Below the pieces are notes generated by a model. The model was not told the DNA's origin and ran no database searches. It worked only from the letters and a program-made list of their open reading frames with translations. 28,618 nt of DNA from a virus: the IMG/VR virus record IMGVR_UViG_3300010885_029750, positions 1 to 28,618 of that record; one strand, written 5' to 3'. The translations under genes and the position numbers were made by a program. The number at the start of each line of letters is the position of its first letter. The stretch's first letter is position 1. Below are positions 20,453 to 27,669 of the stretch, piece after piece.

Positions 20453-21016
20453 TTAGGTTGCTGTAGTTGTAGCTACTAGGTATTCGCCAGTCACTGTGAT
20501 AGTGATTGGAGTAACCCATACTGGTGCGTCAGCAGATACAGTTGGTGCTAGACCAGTGATGTATCCTTGACCCTTGACCCAACGGTCGCCAGTTACGCTG
20601 GTATCTCCGTCTGGAACACCGTCCAAGAAACGCAAAGCAAATGCGATCTTGGTTTTGTTACGGCTGCAACCCAATATTCCTTGGACTGCAATAGCGGTGC
20701 CTGCGGCTGCGTTTACAGTGGTTCCAAAGAATGTGGTTGGATCAACAACTATGTTCATTGATAATGAGTTAGTTGAAGTTGTTGCTACTTGTAGTTTAGC
20801 TGAGGAATCAAGTTGACTCCATGTAAACACATCGTTTGCCGCGTTGATAGTTACATCTTGTAATGCAGGAACTGTTAAAGTAGTTCCCATTGCGATGCCT
20901 GTGACTACTCCGCTAGTCTCTGTAATAACAGCACTTGGGCTTGCGGCTCCAACTGTGTTGATATACAGAACTACTTGCGAATTAGTATTGCCAGGACTTG
21001 GTGATGAATATGCCAT
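20453..21016 (-). CDS. Major tail (tube) protein (187 aa)
   Basis: 187 residues, Thr/Val/Ala-rich and all-beta, in the standard tube-protein position between the connectors/tail terminator and the chaperones. Features are SQVVLYINTVG at the N-terminus, a central strand set (SLSMNIVVDPTTFFGTTV) with AVQGILGCSRNKTKIAFALRFLDG, and a long C-terminal strand WVTPITITVTGEYLVATT. The very strong ribosome binding site AAAGGAGCC and the hairpin behind it suit a protein needed in many copies. No direct family motif was recognised, so the call is from position, size, composition and expression signals. Confidence 0.75.
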   Translation of the reverse strand: MAYSSPSPGNTNSQVVLYINTVGAASPSAVITETSGVVTGIAMGTTLTVPALQDVTINAANDVFTWSQLDSSAKLQVATTSTNSLSMNIVVDPTTFFGTTVNAAAGTAIAVQGILGCSRNKTKIAFALRFLDGVPDGDTSVTGDRWVKGQGYITGLAPTVSADAPVWVTPITITVTGEYLVATTTAT

Positions 21017-21028
21017 GATGTGGCTCCT

Positions 21029-21427
21029 TTAATTGGTTATAAATTTTCTAAAACTGAATTCTAATTGCGTTACCATGGCATCTTCCTCATAAGTCACAGA
21101 GACCTGGCATAGTTTTTGACTGTATGTTTCAGTCCCTACAGCAGTTCTTGCGCCTTTGAGTTGTGTCACAGTTTGATCGTAATCAGTTAATACTTTCTTT
21201 GCGTCGTTTACGAAGTACACACTGACTGTTGTTATCTCGTCCACAGCACCTGAACCATCTAAGGTATCAATTACCGGACTTTGAGAAGTTTGTGCCGCAT
21301 CCACATAGATAGTCTTTTTGTTTTTTAGATAAAGATCCGTGCTGTTGGTTTGGTATGGTAATTCATTGCTGATTAACACACTTTTCAAACCCAGTGCGCG
21401 GATGTAATTATAAATTACAGTTCTCAT
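21029..21427 (-). CDS. Tail terminator-like / head-tail joining protein (132 aa)
   Basis: 132 residues of mixed alpha/beta type: N-terminal helix (RTVIYNYIRALGL), strands KTIYVDAAQTSQSP and EITTVSVYFVN, an acidic/basic helix and the final strands QVSVTYEEDAMVTQLEFSFRKF. That order (helix, strands, helix, strands) resembles tail terminator proteins of lambda gpU type, and it stands between the connector and the tube protein, their usual place. It is joined to the upstream gene by ATGA. Family assignment is by context. Confidence 0.6.
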   Translation of the reverse strand: MRTVIYNYIRALGLKSVLISNELPYQTNSTDLYLKNKKTIYVDAAQTSQSPVIDTLDGSGAVDEITTVSVYFVNDAKKVLTDYDQTVTQLKGARTAVGTETYSQKLCQVSVTYEEDAMVTQLEFSFRKFITN

Positions 21428-21933
21428 CTTACTCTCTTGAGACTATATTTGCCAACGGTTTTTTCACTTGCGGAAATAGAACCACTGCCATCAAAGTCAT
21501 ACCAGTCACCTGCGGTAATGATCTCAGCCAACAATGCTTCGAACTTGGCTTGGTAAAAACCAATCTTTGCTCGTTCTGCATTGTCTTCTGTGCTGAAATC
21601 AGCTACCTTGGGTAAAATATAATAATACAGGCTGTGCATCACACACAGGTCTGTAAAGTCATCTTGTCTGGCTTTGACCTTACTGGCATTCAACGCAGGA
21701 ATATCACTGGCATCACTGTAGCTAAAGCCTGGTGTGAGGTCAACATACATTGATTTCCACCAGTCAGTATTTCTAATGATCGTTAATATCCTTTGTGTGC
21801 TCTTCTCCAACAAATTCTCAATAACATTGTCAGTAAGCCCTTCGTTCGAGTCAAACACTCTTGCGTCTGTATCAAGTACATCCTGATACTCAGCAAAACT
21901 TGTTGTGACTGAATTGTTTATAATGAAGGGCAT
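21424..21933 (-). CDS. Head-tail connector/adaptor with EF-hand-like loop (169 aa)
   Basis: 169 residues, mostly helical, directly after the capsid gene, the position of gp6/gp15-type connectors. Helices include NVIENLLEKSTQRILTIIRN and FTDLCVMHSLYYYILPKVAD; the size and fold pattern fit an adaptor that docks on the portal. Near the C-terminus the 12-residue loop DFDGSGSISASE has every ligand position of an EF-hand calcium site (Asp1, Asp3, Ser5, Ser7 by backbone, Ser9, Glu12, with Gly6 and Ile8). It overlaps the next gene by ATGA. Connector role is inferred from context; the calcium loop is seen in the sequence. Confidence 0.7.
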   Translation of the reverse strand: MPFIINNSVTTSFAEYQDVLDTDARVFDSNEGLTDNVIENLLEKSTQRILTIIRNTDWWKSMYVDLTPGFSYSDASDIPALNASKVKARQDDFTDLCVMHSLYYYILPKVADFSTEDNAERAKIGFYQAKFEALLAEIITAGDWYDFDGSGSISASEKTVGKYSLKRVR

Positions 21934-21945
21934 TGTGTGCTCCGA

Positions 21946-22806
21946 TTAAGTCAATGAGCTGTCAAACTTCAATGCACGACCTAGTGCATCTTGTAGTTCG
22001 CCAACACCGTAATGGCAACTTGCTACAATTTCTGTACTCAAGTAGTCAATACGACGAGCAGTTTCGATTTGGACATCACCAATCAAAGCCAAGCCTAATG
22101 CGTCACGGTGGAACACAGCACCTGGGAAGTCACCAGCGTTAGTTACATAATCAATGTTAGCTGTTTCATAGATTGGAATACCAGCTAATTGCATTACATA
22201 ACCTTGACGCATTGCTTCATTACCAACTTCACTGTAAGCACCCATTGAGAACGCGGCAGTGCTTCCACCCAGTGTCAATGCGGCTTTCAAGTCATAAGCA
22301 ATTTCAGGATGCAATACACAAACCATACCGTCCATAGCAACACCAGCACCACGCAGTTTTGCAACTGAGTTGAAAATGCTTGCGGCAGTTACTTGACCTG
22401 TATAGTCGCCTACACCAGCTGAGAAGCCAGCGAACAGTGCTGTTAAGTCTTTGTCAATCTTACGGGCCATACCTTCACCGAACAAACGGCCTAGGTCAGC
22501 TACTACATTGCTAGCACTTGAGGCAACTGACAAGTCAGAAACCATAGTACGGATAGCGTTAGTACTAACAGTCAATGTAACACCACCAGTGGATACTGCT
22601 GTGTTAGAGATCAAGTCACCTTCGGTCAATGCGGCTGCATCAACTTGTGGGTAAATTGGAACTGTTACTGTTTTACCTTGGCCTGCACCAAGTGTATAAT
22701 TTTTTACGAGACCACGCATGATGCTTCTCTCGTTTGCTACGAACATTGCTTCAGCAACAATTGCTGGTAACAGGTCGTTTAATGTTGTGGTTGTTGAACC
22801 GGCCAT
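21946..22806 (-). CDS. Major capsid protein, HK97 fold (286 aa)
   Basis: 286 residues following the scaffold gene. It starts AGSTTTTLNDLLPAIVAEAM, then GKTVTVPIYPQVDAAALTEG, a long spine helix with ARKIDKDLTALFAG, MVCVLHPEIAYDLKAAL and IPIYETANIDY, and ends with RRIDYLSTEIVASCHYGVGE, the order expected of a short HK97-fold capsid protein without delta domain or protease. There is no cleavage-type N-terminal extension; the separate scaffold gene suits that. Strong ribosome binding site (AAGGAAAAT). The encoded capsid should be of modest size for a ~28.5 kb genome. Confidence 0.88.
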   Translation of the reverse strand: MAGSTTTTLNDLLPAIVAEAMFVANERSIMRGLVKNYTLGAGQGKTVTVPIYPQVDAAALTEGDLISNTAVSTGGVTLTVSTNAIRTMVSDLSVASSASNVVADLGRLFGEGMARKIDKDLTALFAGFSAGVGDYTGQVTAASIFNSVAKLRGAGVAMDGMVCVLHPEIAYDLKAALTLGGSTAAFSMGAYSEVGNEAMRQGYVMQLAGIPIYETANIDYVTNAGDFPGAVFHRDALGLALIGDVQIETARRIDYLSTEIVASCHYGVGELQDALGRALKFDSSLT

Positions 22807-22826
22807 GATATATTTTCCTTATAATG

Positions 22827-23504
22827 TTAGGCGATACCGTTCTTCTTGCGGTGTTCCGCATAGAGTTTACGGTGCTCTGGATTTTTCATATCCAATTTTG
22901 TAATATCAATCCCTTGTGTGTTATTTTGACTCACATTGGATCGGGTGTGTGTTGTGGCAGGAGCGGCAGCTCTAAAATGCGGATTCGAATCCAAGAATTC
23001 ACGCACTAAATCATCTACCCCAATTGGAACGCCAGTATCAGTATAACGCACTGATCCTTTCTGATCCACTACTTCAACATCACCATCAGCATTCAATCGA
23101 ACACTCTGAGCCACCAATGCCCGGACTTGATCAGCGTTCACAGCACTGTATTTGGCTGCGGCACTGATAATAGGCGTATGGATCTTGTATTCTTTTATAA
23201 TGCTGTCTCTCTTTTGTATTTCAGCTTCCCACTTGGCAGCTTTTTCTTGAAGTGTCTTTTCAAATTCACCACGCTTGAGTTGTCCTTCTACCTGACGCTT
23301 TTCAGCTTCAGCTCTGAGACTGCGTAGTTCCTCTGGGTCACCTAAACCCTCATAGGGTTTGAGCAACTTCTTTTCCAATGAACCCTTCATACGGGCCATC
23401 ATGTTGTCTACTTCTTGCTGACTATATGTTTTGCTTGCCTGATTTTCAGTATCGCCTGTAGCATCAGTTGCTGTGTCGTTTGCCAATGTTTGTTGTTCGG
23501 TCAT
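22827..23504 (-). CDS. Capsid scaffolding protein (225 aa)
   Basis: 225 residues immediately before the capsid gene. Residues 1-30 are polar; residues ~30-110 are predicted coiled coil (QQEVDNMMARMKGSLEKKLL, LRSLRAEAEKRQVEGQLKRG, FEKTLQEKAAKWEAEIQKRD); the C-terminal part ends with a basic helix (KLDMKNPEHRKLYAEHRKKN) of the kind that binds capsid subunits. Charge-rich, no protease motif. The promoter-like CATAAATA and an AAGGAGG ribosome binding site precede it, so it may begin its own transcript for head proteins. Confidence 0.82.
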   Translation of the reverse strand: MTEQQTLANDTATDATGDTENQASKTYSQQEVDNMMARMKGSLEKKLLKPYEGLGDPEELRSLRAEAEKRQVEGQLKRGEFEKTLQEKAAKWEAEIQKRDSIIKEYKIHTPIISAAAKYSAVNADQVRALVAQSVRLNADGDVEVVDQKGSVRYTDTGVPIGVDDLVREFLDSNPHFRAAAPATTHTRSNVSQNNTQGIDITKLDMKNPEHRKLYAEHRKKNGIA

Positions 23505-23535
23505 TGTAACCTCGCCTCCTTAAGAGTTTGTGTAA

Positions 23536-23543
23536 TATTTATG
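23536..23543 (-). promoter_or_regulatory. CATAAATA promoter-like box before scaffold and capsid genes
   Basis: CATAAATA on the minus strand lies 32 bases before the scaffold ATG in a 76-base gap, one of the few real gaps in the head block. TTACACAAACTCTTAAGGAGG follows, giving a leader with a very strong ribosome binding site. No clear -35 match. Confidence 0.5.
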
Positions 23544-23580
23544 TCATAAGCACCGGAATGGGCCTATAATGGTATATTAC

Positions 23581-23970
23581 TTACCAGATCCGCTCCCGGC
23601 ATGTTATTTTTTGTTCATGTGGACAAGTTAACTTATCACGCAAGTGTGCCAATGTGTTACGGTCTTGCTGTATCAGTACTGACACTGGAGTAGCATAGTC
23701 ACCATAACCCGGATGTGAAAACAACCACTCACAGTGGATATCTTGGGAGTCCAGTTCTTCTGCCATGGCTTGCACTATGCTGTTGGGGTAATCCACAATG
23801 TACATTCTGGCCTGTAGGTTGCCTAGTGGCAACACAGTGTCCGTGTCAGTCCAGTTCACAATGCCAATAGCACCTTGCCGATAGGCTCGCAAACTCCAAG
23901 GGCATTCCGTTTGGATACTCTCGAAGTATGCTAACCAATCAACGCTTTGGTGGCTTTTTACCTGTGCCAC
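23581..23970 (-). CDS. Hypothetical protein (129 aa) with uncertain start
   Basis: 129 residues from a GTG at 23970: SHQSVDWLAYFESIQTECPW, then YRQGAIGIVNWTDTDTVLPL and a CEWLFSHPGYGDYATPVSV segment. From memory a SxDWLxYFxSIxxxCPWS family of unknown function exists in cyanophage-like genomes. The start is doubtful: the best ribosome binding site (AAGGAG, 24001-23996) serves an ATG at 23989 in another frame, which reads MGRGRGRGTGKKPPKR and stops at 23939. Loss of one A in the AAAAAG run would join the two frames into one 135-residue protein with a Gly/Arg tail. Either a sequencing error, a +1 frameshift or a true GTG start after a leader peptide. It lies between portal and scaffold. Confidence 0.65.
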   Translation of the reverse strand: MAQVKSHQSVDWLAYFESIQTECPWSLRAYRQGAIGIVNWTDTDTVLPLGNLQARMYIVDYPNSIVQAMAEELDSQDIHCEWLFSHPGYGDYATPVSVLIQQDRNTLAHLRDKLTCPHEQKITCRERIW

Positions 23971-23989
23971 GGCCTCTTCCTCTTCCCAT
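23939..23989 (-). CDS. 16-codon Gly/Arg-rich leader frame overlapping the 129-aa gene
   Basis: ATG at 23989 is six bases after a perfect AAGGAG and encodes MGRGRGRGTGKKPPKR followed by TGA. It is either the true N-terminus of the 129-residue protein separated from it by a frameshift in the A5 run, or a leader peptide coupling translation to the GTG at 23970. Too short to judge by composition. Confidence 0.4.
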   Translation of the reverse strand: MGRGRGRGTGKKPPKR

Positions 23990-23999
23990 ATGATTCTCC

Positions 24000-25490
24000 T
24001 TATTTGTCGTCATCGTGATAATAACCCAATGCCGCGTACTGCAAATGTTCAGTTTCAGTACGAGCAATGTATTCTGTTCCTGTTGCTGGATCTGTCATGA
24101 TATGCGGTTCGTACACAGTTTGGGCTGGTAAACCCACAGCCGCATTCACCATCTCTTGGGCAAACAATATGTCTTCTTCTTCGCCCAGCAGTTCCACAAT
24201 GCGTCCATCAATAATATTGAACACCTTGGGATTAGTGGCAGCACTCTTGGCTTTGACCAATTGGTCTATTTCTTTTTGTGTATCACGCATGTTGAAACTG
24301 CCGGGATAATCTATTTCGCCCGCCCAAGCATAGCCCATGTACTCTGCAAATAACTTCCATAACTGTTCTTCGGCAAGTTCAATGTTGTCTGCTTTTTCGC
24401 TCAGTCGTGCATTGAGTAATTGGAATTCAGTTTCCATAGCAACACCTGACATTGTTCTGCTTTCAGTGGCACGCACAGCACCAGTGTTGGCCATCTTGTC
24501 TATTGACGCAATGGTGTTCTTGATGGATTCATAAATGCTACTCACACTCGCACCTGTGTGCTCCAACAAGAAAGGACGCAGCCCCGGATCCAAGTTCTCT
24601 GGCATATGGATAATACTGCCTGAGCCAGTGCCTGCTTGTGTCTCGGGTGTTTTAACCAAGCTAGGGTGGCTGTCCATGCGTATTGTTTGACAAACTTCTG
24701 AAGTAAAATTATATATGGCACGCTGGGCGTCTGCAATATCACAGATGTCACTGACACCAATGCCACGCACACTGGAGCGGCCGTTGTATGCAATGATAGC
24801 AGGAATCCGTCCCAAGCCATTGGGCTCTATCACTTCTGAATTCATAGTGTTGTCTTTGAGGTTCACTATAACTGTCTTGATCATCTCAGGATACCATTCT
24901 TTCACCACATGCACATCACCGTTGACTTCTTCAATGTACTTGAAGTAACTTAATTCAAATCTGCCACTGGGCATACGATCCCACTTCCAGTCCAATACTA
25001 CCAAGGGTGTTAACAAACTCACATAAGGGCGTATGCCCATGGCCTGTTCATCAGCACGAGTCACAGCACCCATGTAAGGCTTAACGCACATGATCCAGCA
25101 GTGTCCAAACACTGAGCTCCAAGTTGTTACATCTTTCATGAATGCGTTGAGGCTACGGCCATCCATGTCAGCATCCTTCAAGAAGTCTTCTACCTCTGGC
25201 ATACCTTCTAATGATCCAAGTTCTCTATCCGGCTCTTCACGGAACAAGAAGCTGTTGTAAACGCTGATAACGCTGGCACAATGGTTATCCAGTGGAGTTT
25301 CACGCAGCCGGGCTTTGTATTCGTTTTCTGTTTCCAATTGATATTTCACCAAGTGCCCAGCTTGCCTATAGTCTTCTCCGCCCAAGTATGACTCCAGCCA
25401 GAACTGCCACTGTGCCTTCATGTCGTTGTACCAAGTGTTGCCTTGCACACTTTGGCTAATCTGATTTTGTAGTAGGGTTACTGAACTCAT
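24000..25490 (-). CDS. Portal protein (496 aa)
   Basis: 496 residues between terminase and scaffold. N-terminal part: MKAQWQFWLESYLGGEDYRQ, DNHCASVISVYNSFLF; middle: TPLVVLDWKWDRMPSGRFEL and IPAIIAYNGRSSVRGIGVSD; the IADAQRAIYNFTSEVCQTIR helix; then SIYESIKNTIASIDKMANTG, the long stem/crown helix ATESRTMSGVAMETEFQLLN and a C-terminal helical crown. This order of beta clip, stem and helical crown, and the ISDIADAQRAIYN helix, fit a DUF4055/SPP1-like portal. It forms the 12-subunit DNA gate where terminase and connectors dock. Thirteen bases separate it from TerL; the ribosome binding site is AGGA. Confidence 0.85.
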   Translation of the reverse strand: MSSVTLLQNQISQSVQGNTWYNDMKAQWQFWLESYLGGEDYRQAGHLVKYQLETENEYKARLRETPLDNHCASVISVYNSFLFREEPDRELGSLEGMPEVEDFLKDADMDGRSLNAFMKDVTTWSSVFGHCWIMCVKPYMGAVTRADEQAMGIRPYVSLLTPLVVLDWKWDRMPSGRFELSYFKYIEEVNGDVHVVKEWYPEMIKTVIVNLKDNTMNSEVIEPNGLGRIPAIIAYNGRSSVRGIGVSDICDIADAQRAIYNFTSEVCQTIRMDSHPSLVKTPETQAGTGSGSIIHMPENLDPGLRPFLLEHTGASVSSIYESIKNTIASIDKMANTGAVRATESRTMSGVAMETEFQLLNARLSEKADNIELAEEQLWKLFAEYMGYAWAGEIDYPGSFNMRDTQKEIDQLVKAKSAATNPKVFNIIDGRIVELLGEEEDILFAQEMVNAAVGLPAQTVYEPHIMTDPATGTEYIARTETEHLQYAALGYYHDDDK

Positions 25491-25502
25491 TGTGTTTTCC
25501 TG

Positions 25503-26732
25503 TTATGTGATACCATGGCCCCAGCGTTTGACAGCTTCGGGCTTGGTGTCTCGTTTGATTGGGAACATGTAGTCTATGCAGTACGACGCCGCATCAAACA
25601 TATGGTCCCATTGTCCTTTGTCAGGAACCTGTGTTCCTTCTTTGTAGCAATATTTTTCTAAACTCTCAATAGTGTATTTACACTTTGGATCAATAAACAT
25701 GTGCCTAACACCATCCGTTGAGCACAGTCTGGCGTTGTAACTGTTGATACGATCCCTGACTAAGTTGTGTCTTGCTGGTGCCTTGATAGTAAATCCAGCG
25801 TTGCGTAAGATTGTAAAATCCGTGGCACCTGACGCTGAAGTCCGACGCTGATTACCACTTGGGTCCGGGAAGCAGATGATCTGGCTTTTCGGATATCGTC
25901 TAAGTATTTCTTCCGCAACTTCTTGGGTATTAGAATTAAGCATATGGATTTCGTCAATTTGATACATCTCCTTTCCTAACTGTACAAAAATTGCGGCTGT
26001 GCAAGGACTGGTGTTGAAGTCCATGCCAATGTGCAAGATTCGTGTGTCTGGATTAGGGATTGTTTTTAAGTTCAAGTCCCTTGAAAAATTGTATGCTATA
26101 ACACCTGAGAATGTTTCCCAAGTTGCTTCGAACTCTTGGCGGTAAGTTCGTTCGTCCATTTCTACCTTGGCAGCATCCAGTTCAGTTTGCTTGACGAAGC
26201 CACCTTGTGCAGTGGTGTACTGAAAACTCTGCCATGACTCTGGATGTTCTTCAGCCATCAAAAACAATTCATAAGCATGGCTGTTCTTGCCTTTGGGGGT
26301 TCCTATCAGCAGTGCTCCACCTTCGGAGTCTGCCAATGCTGGACGGATTACTTCTGGAAACAAATAAGGATCACAGTCAGCTATCTCATCTATGGCACAG
26401 AAGGCCAACTTGGCTCCACGCAAACTATCAGGAGCATCCGATCCTTTCAGTGCAATGCTGGATCCATTCTTCAAGGTAATCTCTAGGCTAGACTCATTGA
26501 TCTTGTCTACCCAGCGTAGGTCCAGTAACTTGTGTTTCAGTTGCTTCCAGGCCACCATCTTGATTGATCTGTATGTGGGACCTATCATCCACACATTCAC
26601 ATTGGGTTCTCTAGCATGGTAACACAGTTCACGAATAGCCAGGGTAGTTTTTCCCATACGCCTTCCAGCTATTACCACCTTAAAGCGTTTTTTTGAGTTC
26701 ACTATCTCTTGTTGTGGCTTACTCAGTGGCAT
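25503..26732 (-). CDS. terL: Terminase large subunit (packaging ATPase and nuclease)
   Basis: 409 residues from the ATG at 26732, which forms TGATG with the upstream stop; a GTG at 26771 would add 13 residues (MAGPGVLQDRVQL) but has a poorer context. N-terminal ATPase: adenine-binding SKPQQEIV, Walker A GRRMGKTT (residues 23-30), Walker B LAFCAIDEIAD, coupling motif ALLIGTPKGKN. C-terminal RNase H-type nuclease: first Asp in HIGMDFNTSPC, second in IICFPDPSGNQ, third in DHMFDAASYCIDY. All catalytic residues are present. It drives DNA into the capsid and cuts the concatemer. The contig gives no cos- or pac-type end, but a circularly closing assembly suits headful packaging or cohesive ends. Confidence 0.95.
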   Translation of the reverse strand: MPLSKPQQEIVNSKKRFKVVIAGRRMGKTTLAIRELCYHAREPNVNVWMIGPTYRSIKMVAWKQLKHKLLDLRWVDKINESSLEITLKNGSSIALKGSDAPDSLRGAKLAFCAIDEIADCDPYLFPEVIRPALADSEGGALLIGTPKGKNSHAYELFLMAEEHPESWQSFQYTTAQGGFVKQTELDAAKVEMDERTYRQEFEATWETFSGVIAYNFSRDLNLKTIPNPDTRILHIGMDFNTSPCTAAIFVQLGKEMYQIDEIHMLNSNTQEVAEEILRRYPKSQIICFPDPSGNQRRTSASGATDFTILRNAGFTIKAPARHNLVRDRINSYNARLCSTDGVRHMFIDPKCKYTIESLEKYCYKEGTQVPDKGQWDHMFDAASYCIDYMFPIKRDTKPEAVKRWGHGIT

Positions 26733-26845
26733 CAGTTGAACACGATCCTGCAAAACTCCTGGGCCAGCCACATGCCAATACCAATCACAAAGCCGCCTAT
26801 GATCAAGGCTACAATCTGTGTGAATAGTTTACCAGCTTCAGCCAT
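26732..26845 (-). CDS. 37-residue single-span membrane peptide (holin-like candidate)
   Basis: ATG at 26845 (TAATG with the upstream stop) to TGA at 26732 (TGATG with TerL). The peptide starts MAEAGKLFTQ, then IVALIIGGFVIGIGMWLA, one obvious transmembrane helix, and ends QEFCRIVFN. It follows another coiled-coil membrane protein; small paired membrane proteins of this type are often holin or holin-accessory proteins. Lysis function is inference; no endolysin is recognised nearby. The perfect nesting between its neighbours by overlapping stop/start codons is strong evidence that it is translated. Confidence 0.75.
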   Translation of the reverse strand: MAEAGKLFTQIVALIIGGFVIGIGMWLAQEFCRIVFN

Positions 26846-27081
26846 TATTTGAACACACCCTGCCAGTCTATTTGTGTTGATATCCAACCCAACAGCACAG
26901 CGGCTATTGCGGCAGCACCCATGATGTAATTCTTGAGATCTCTGAGATTGTCCAGCTTGGCCATTACCTTACCATGATCTTCACGGTTCTCTTCCCGCAT
27001 TGTGATCACAGTTTCTTTTAGATCATCTACTTTTGTTTCCAGGATTGCTACTCTTTCTGTCACATTGGGTTTAGTCGCCAT
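26845..27081 (-). CDS. XhlA-like coiled-coil membrane protein (78 aa)
   Basis: 78 residues from the ATG at 27081; a TTG at 27147 would extend it by 22 residues through the end of TerS. Residues ~8-48 are a charged coiled coil (VTERVAILETKVDDLKETVI, MREENREDHGKVMAKLDNLR), residues ~52-70 a transmembrane helix (YIMGAAAIAAVLLGWI), then a short tail TQIDWQGVFK. This is the layout of hemolysin XhlA-type holin accessory proteins. With the next 37-residue membrane peptide it could make up the lysis pair, placed between terminase subunits. The start overlaps the TerS stop by 11 bases. Confidence 0.75.
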   Translation of the reverse strand: MATKPNVTERVAILETKVDDLKETVITMREENREDHGKVMAKLDNLRDLKNYIMGAAAIAAVLLGWISTQIDWQGVFK

Positions 27082-27559
27082 GTTCATCATCCGTCCAAGG
27101 TAGGGGTTTGTTGTCTTCTGTGTTGGTGGGCGTTTCTTGTTGGCCAAGAATATTTTTCCCCAGCCATATCAGCATGGCAGCATTGCCATCGTTGGCCACA
27201 CGCAGTTGGCTTTGTCTTAATTTCTGTTTTAGTTGGCTACGAGCTTTTTGTAGATAGACACTAAAATTATATTTCAGCGTACTTTCACTGACTTCAAACC
27301 ATTCAGCTATTTCTCTATCTGGACAGCCCATCATGGCCAATTTGTACACATCATCTGGAGGCACTACCTTACGGCTTTTGCCACGGCCCACAATCAAGCC
27401 TTGCTTGGTTACTTCGCCCCATTTGGGATCCAAGCGTTCAGGATACAGCCATGTGGGGCATTCACCTGATTGTTCAGGTGCTTGCTCGGGTTCTGTTTGT
27501 GTAGTGGATTGGGGTGCATGTAAGGTCATGGCACCGCCGTCTATGATGTTTTGTGTCAT
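27071..27559 (-). CDS. terS: Terminase small subunit (162 aa)
   Basis: 162 residues in front of the terminase-large block. Residues 1-35 are Thr/Gln/Glu-rich and likely disordered. Residues ~68-100 form a helix-turn-helix (DDVYKLAMMGCPDREIAEWF, then EVSESTLKYNF), followed by a long helix with ARSQLKQKLRQSQLRVANDG and AAMLIWLGKNILGQ, the hallmark of small terminases and related phage regulators. The ring of this protein recognises viral DNA and hands it to TerL. The ATG at 27559 lies four bases after a GCTAAATA box and has no ribosome binding site; the ATG at codon 11 is an alternative. An acidic C-terminus (WTDDEHGD) ends the protein. Confidence 0.85.
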   Translation of the reverse strand: MTQNIIDGGAMTLHAPQSTTQTEPEQAPEQSGECPTWLYPERLDPKWGEVTKQGLIVGRGKSRKVVPPDDVYKLAMMGCPDREIAEWFEVSESTLKYNFSVYLQKARSQLKQKLRQSQLRVANDGNAAMLIWLGKNILGQQETPTNTEDNKPLPWTDDEHGD

Positions 27560-27563
27560 ATGA

Positions 27564-27571
27564 TATTTAGC
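27564..27571 (-). promoter_or_regulatory. GCTAAATA promoter-like box for the packaging/head transcript
   Basis: GCTAAATA on the minus strand, ten bases after the T run of the preceding terminator and four bases before the TerS ATG. A start six bases downstream would lie at the ATG, again implying a leaderless message. No -35 match. A promoter is needed here, because the terminator isolates TerS from the upstream block. Confidence 0.5.
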
Positions 27572-27581
27572 GACACCAATG

Positions 27582-27612
27582 AAAAAGCCCTGAATATTTG
27601 ACTACTCAGGGC
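27582..27612 (-). terminator. Strong rho-independent terminator of the accessory block
   Basis: On the minus strand GCCCTGA (27612-27606) pairs perfectly with TCAGGGC (27593-27587) across a 12-base loop, followed by TTTTT (27586-27582). It divides the accessory block from the packaging block. Confidence 0.9.
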
Positions 27613-27669
27613 GATTCCATTTTAAGTTAAGGATATTTACAATGTCCGGAACTACTCGGACGCATTTAT
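27613..27669 (-). other. Short 3' untranslated region with a second hairpin
   Basis: Between the 66-residue gene's stop and the terminator: GTCCG/CGGAC hairpin with an 8-base loop (about 27661-27644) and a TGTAAATA box (27641-27634); a GATAAATA box at 27674-27667 overlaps the gene's stop codon. The two hairpin loops of this region share GAGTAGT. The spacing could allow an 80-90-base transcript ending at the terminator, but no extended fold like that at 8671-8817 is evident. Confidence 0.4.

Noticed and set aside
25503-26771. GTG 26771 as start of the large terminase
   Set aside because: It lies within the 37-residue membrane gene; the ATG at 26732 forms TGATG with that gene's stop and still leaves the full ATPase domain.
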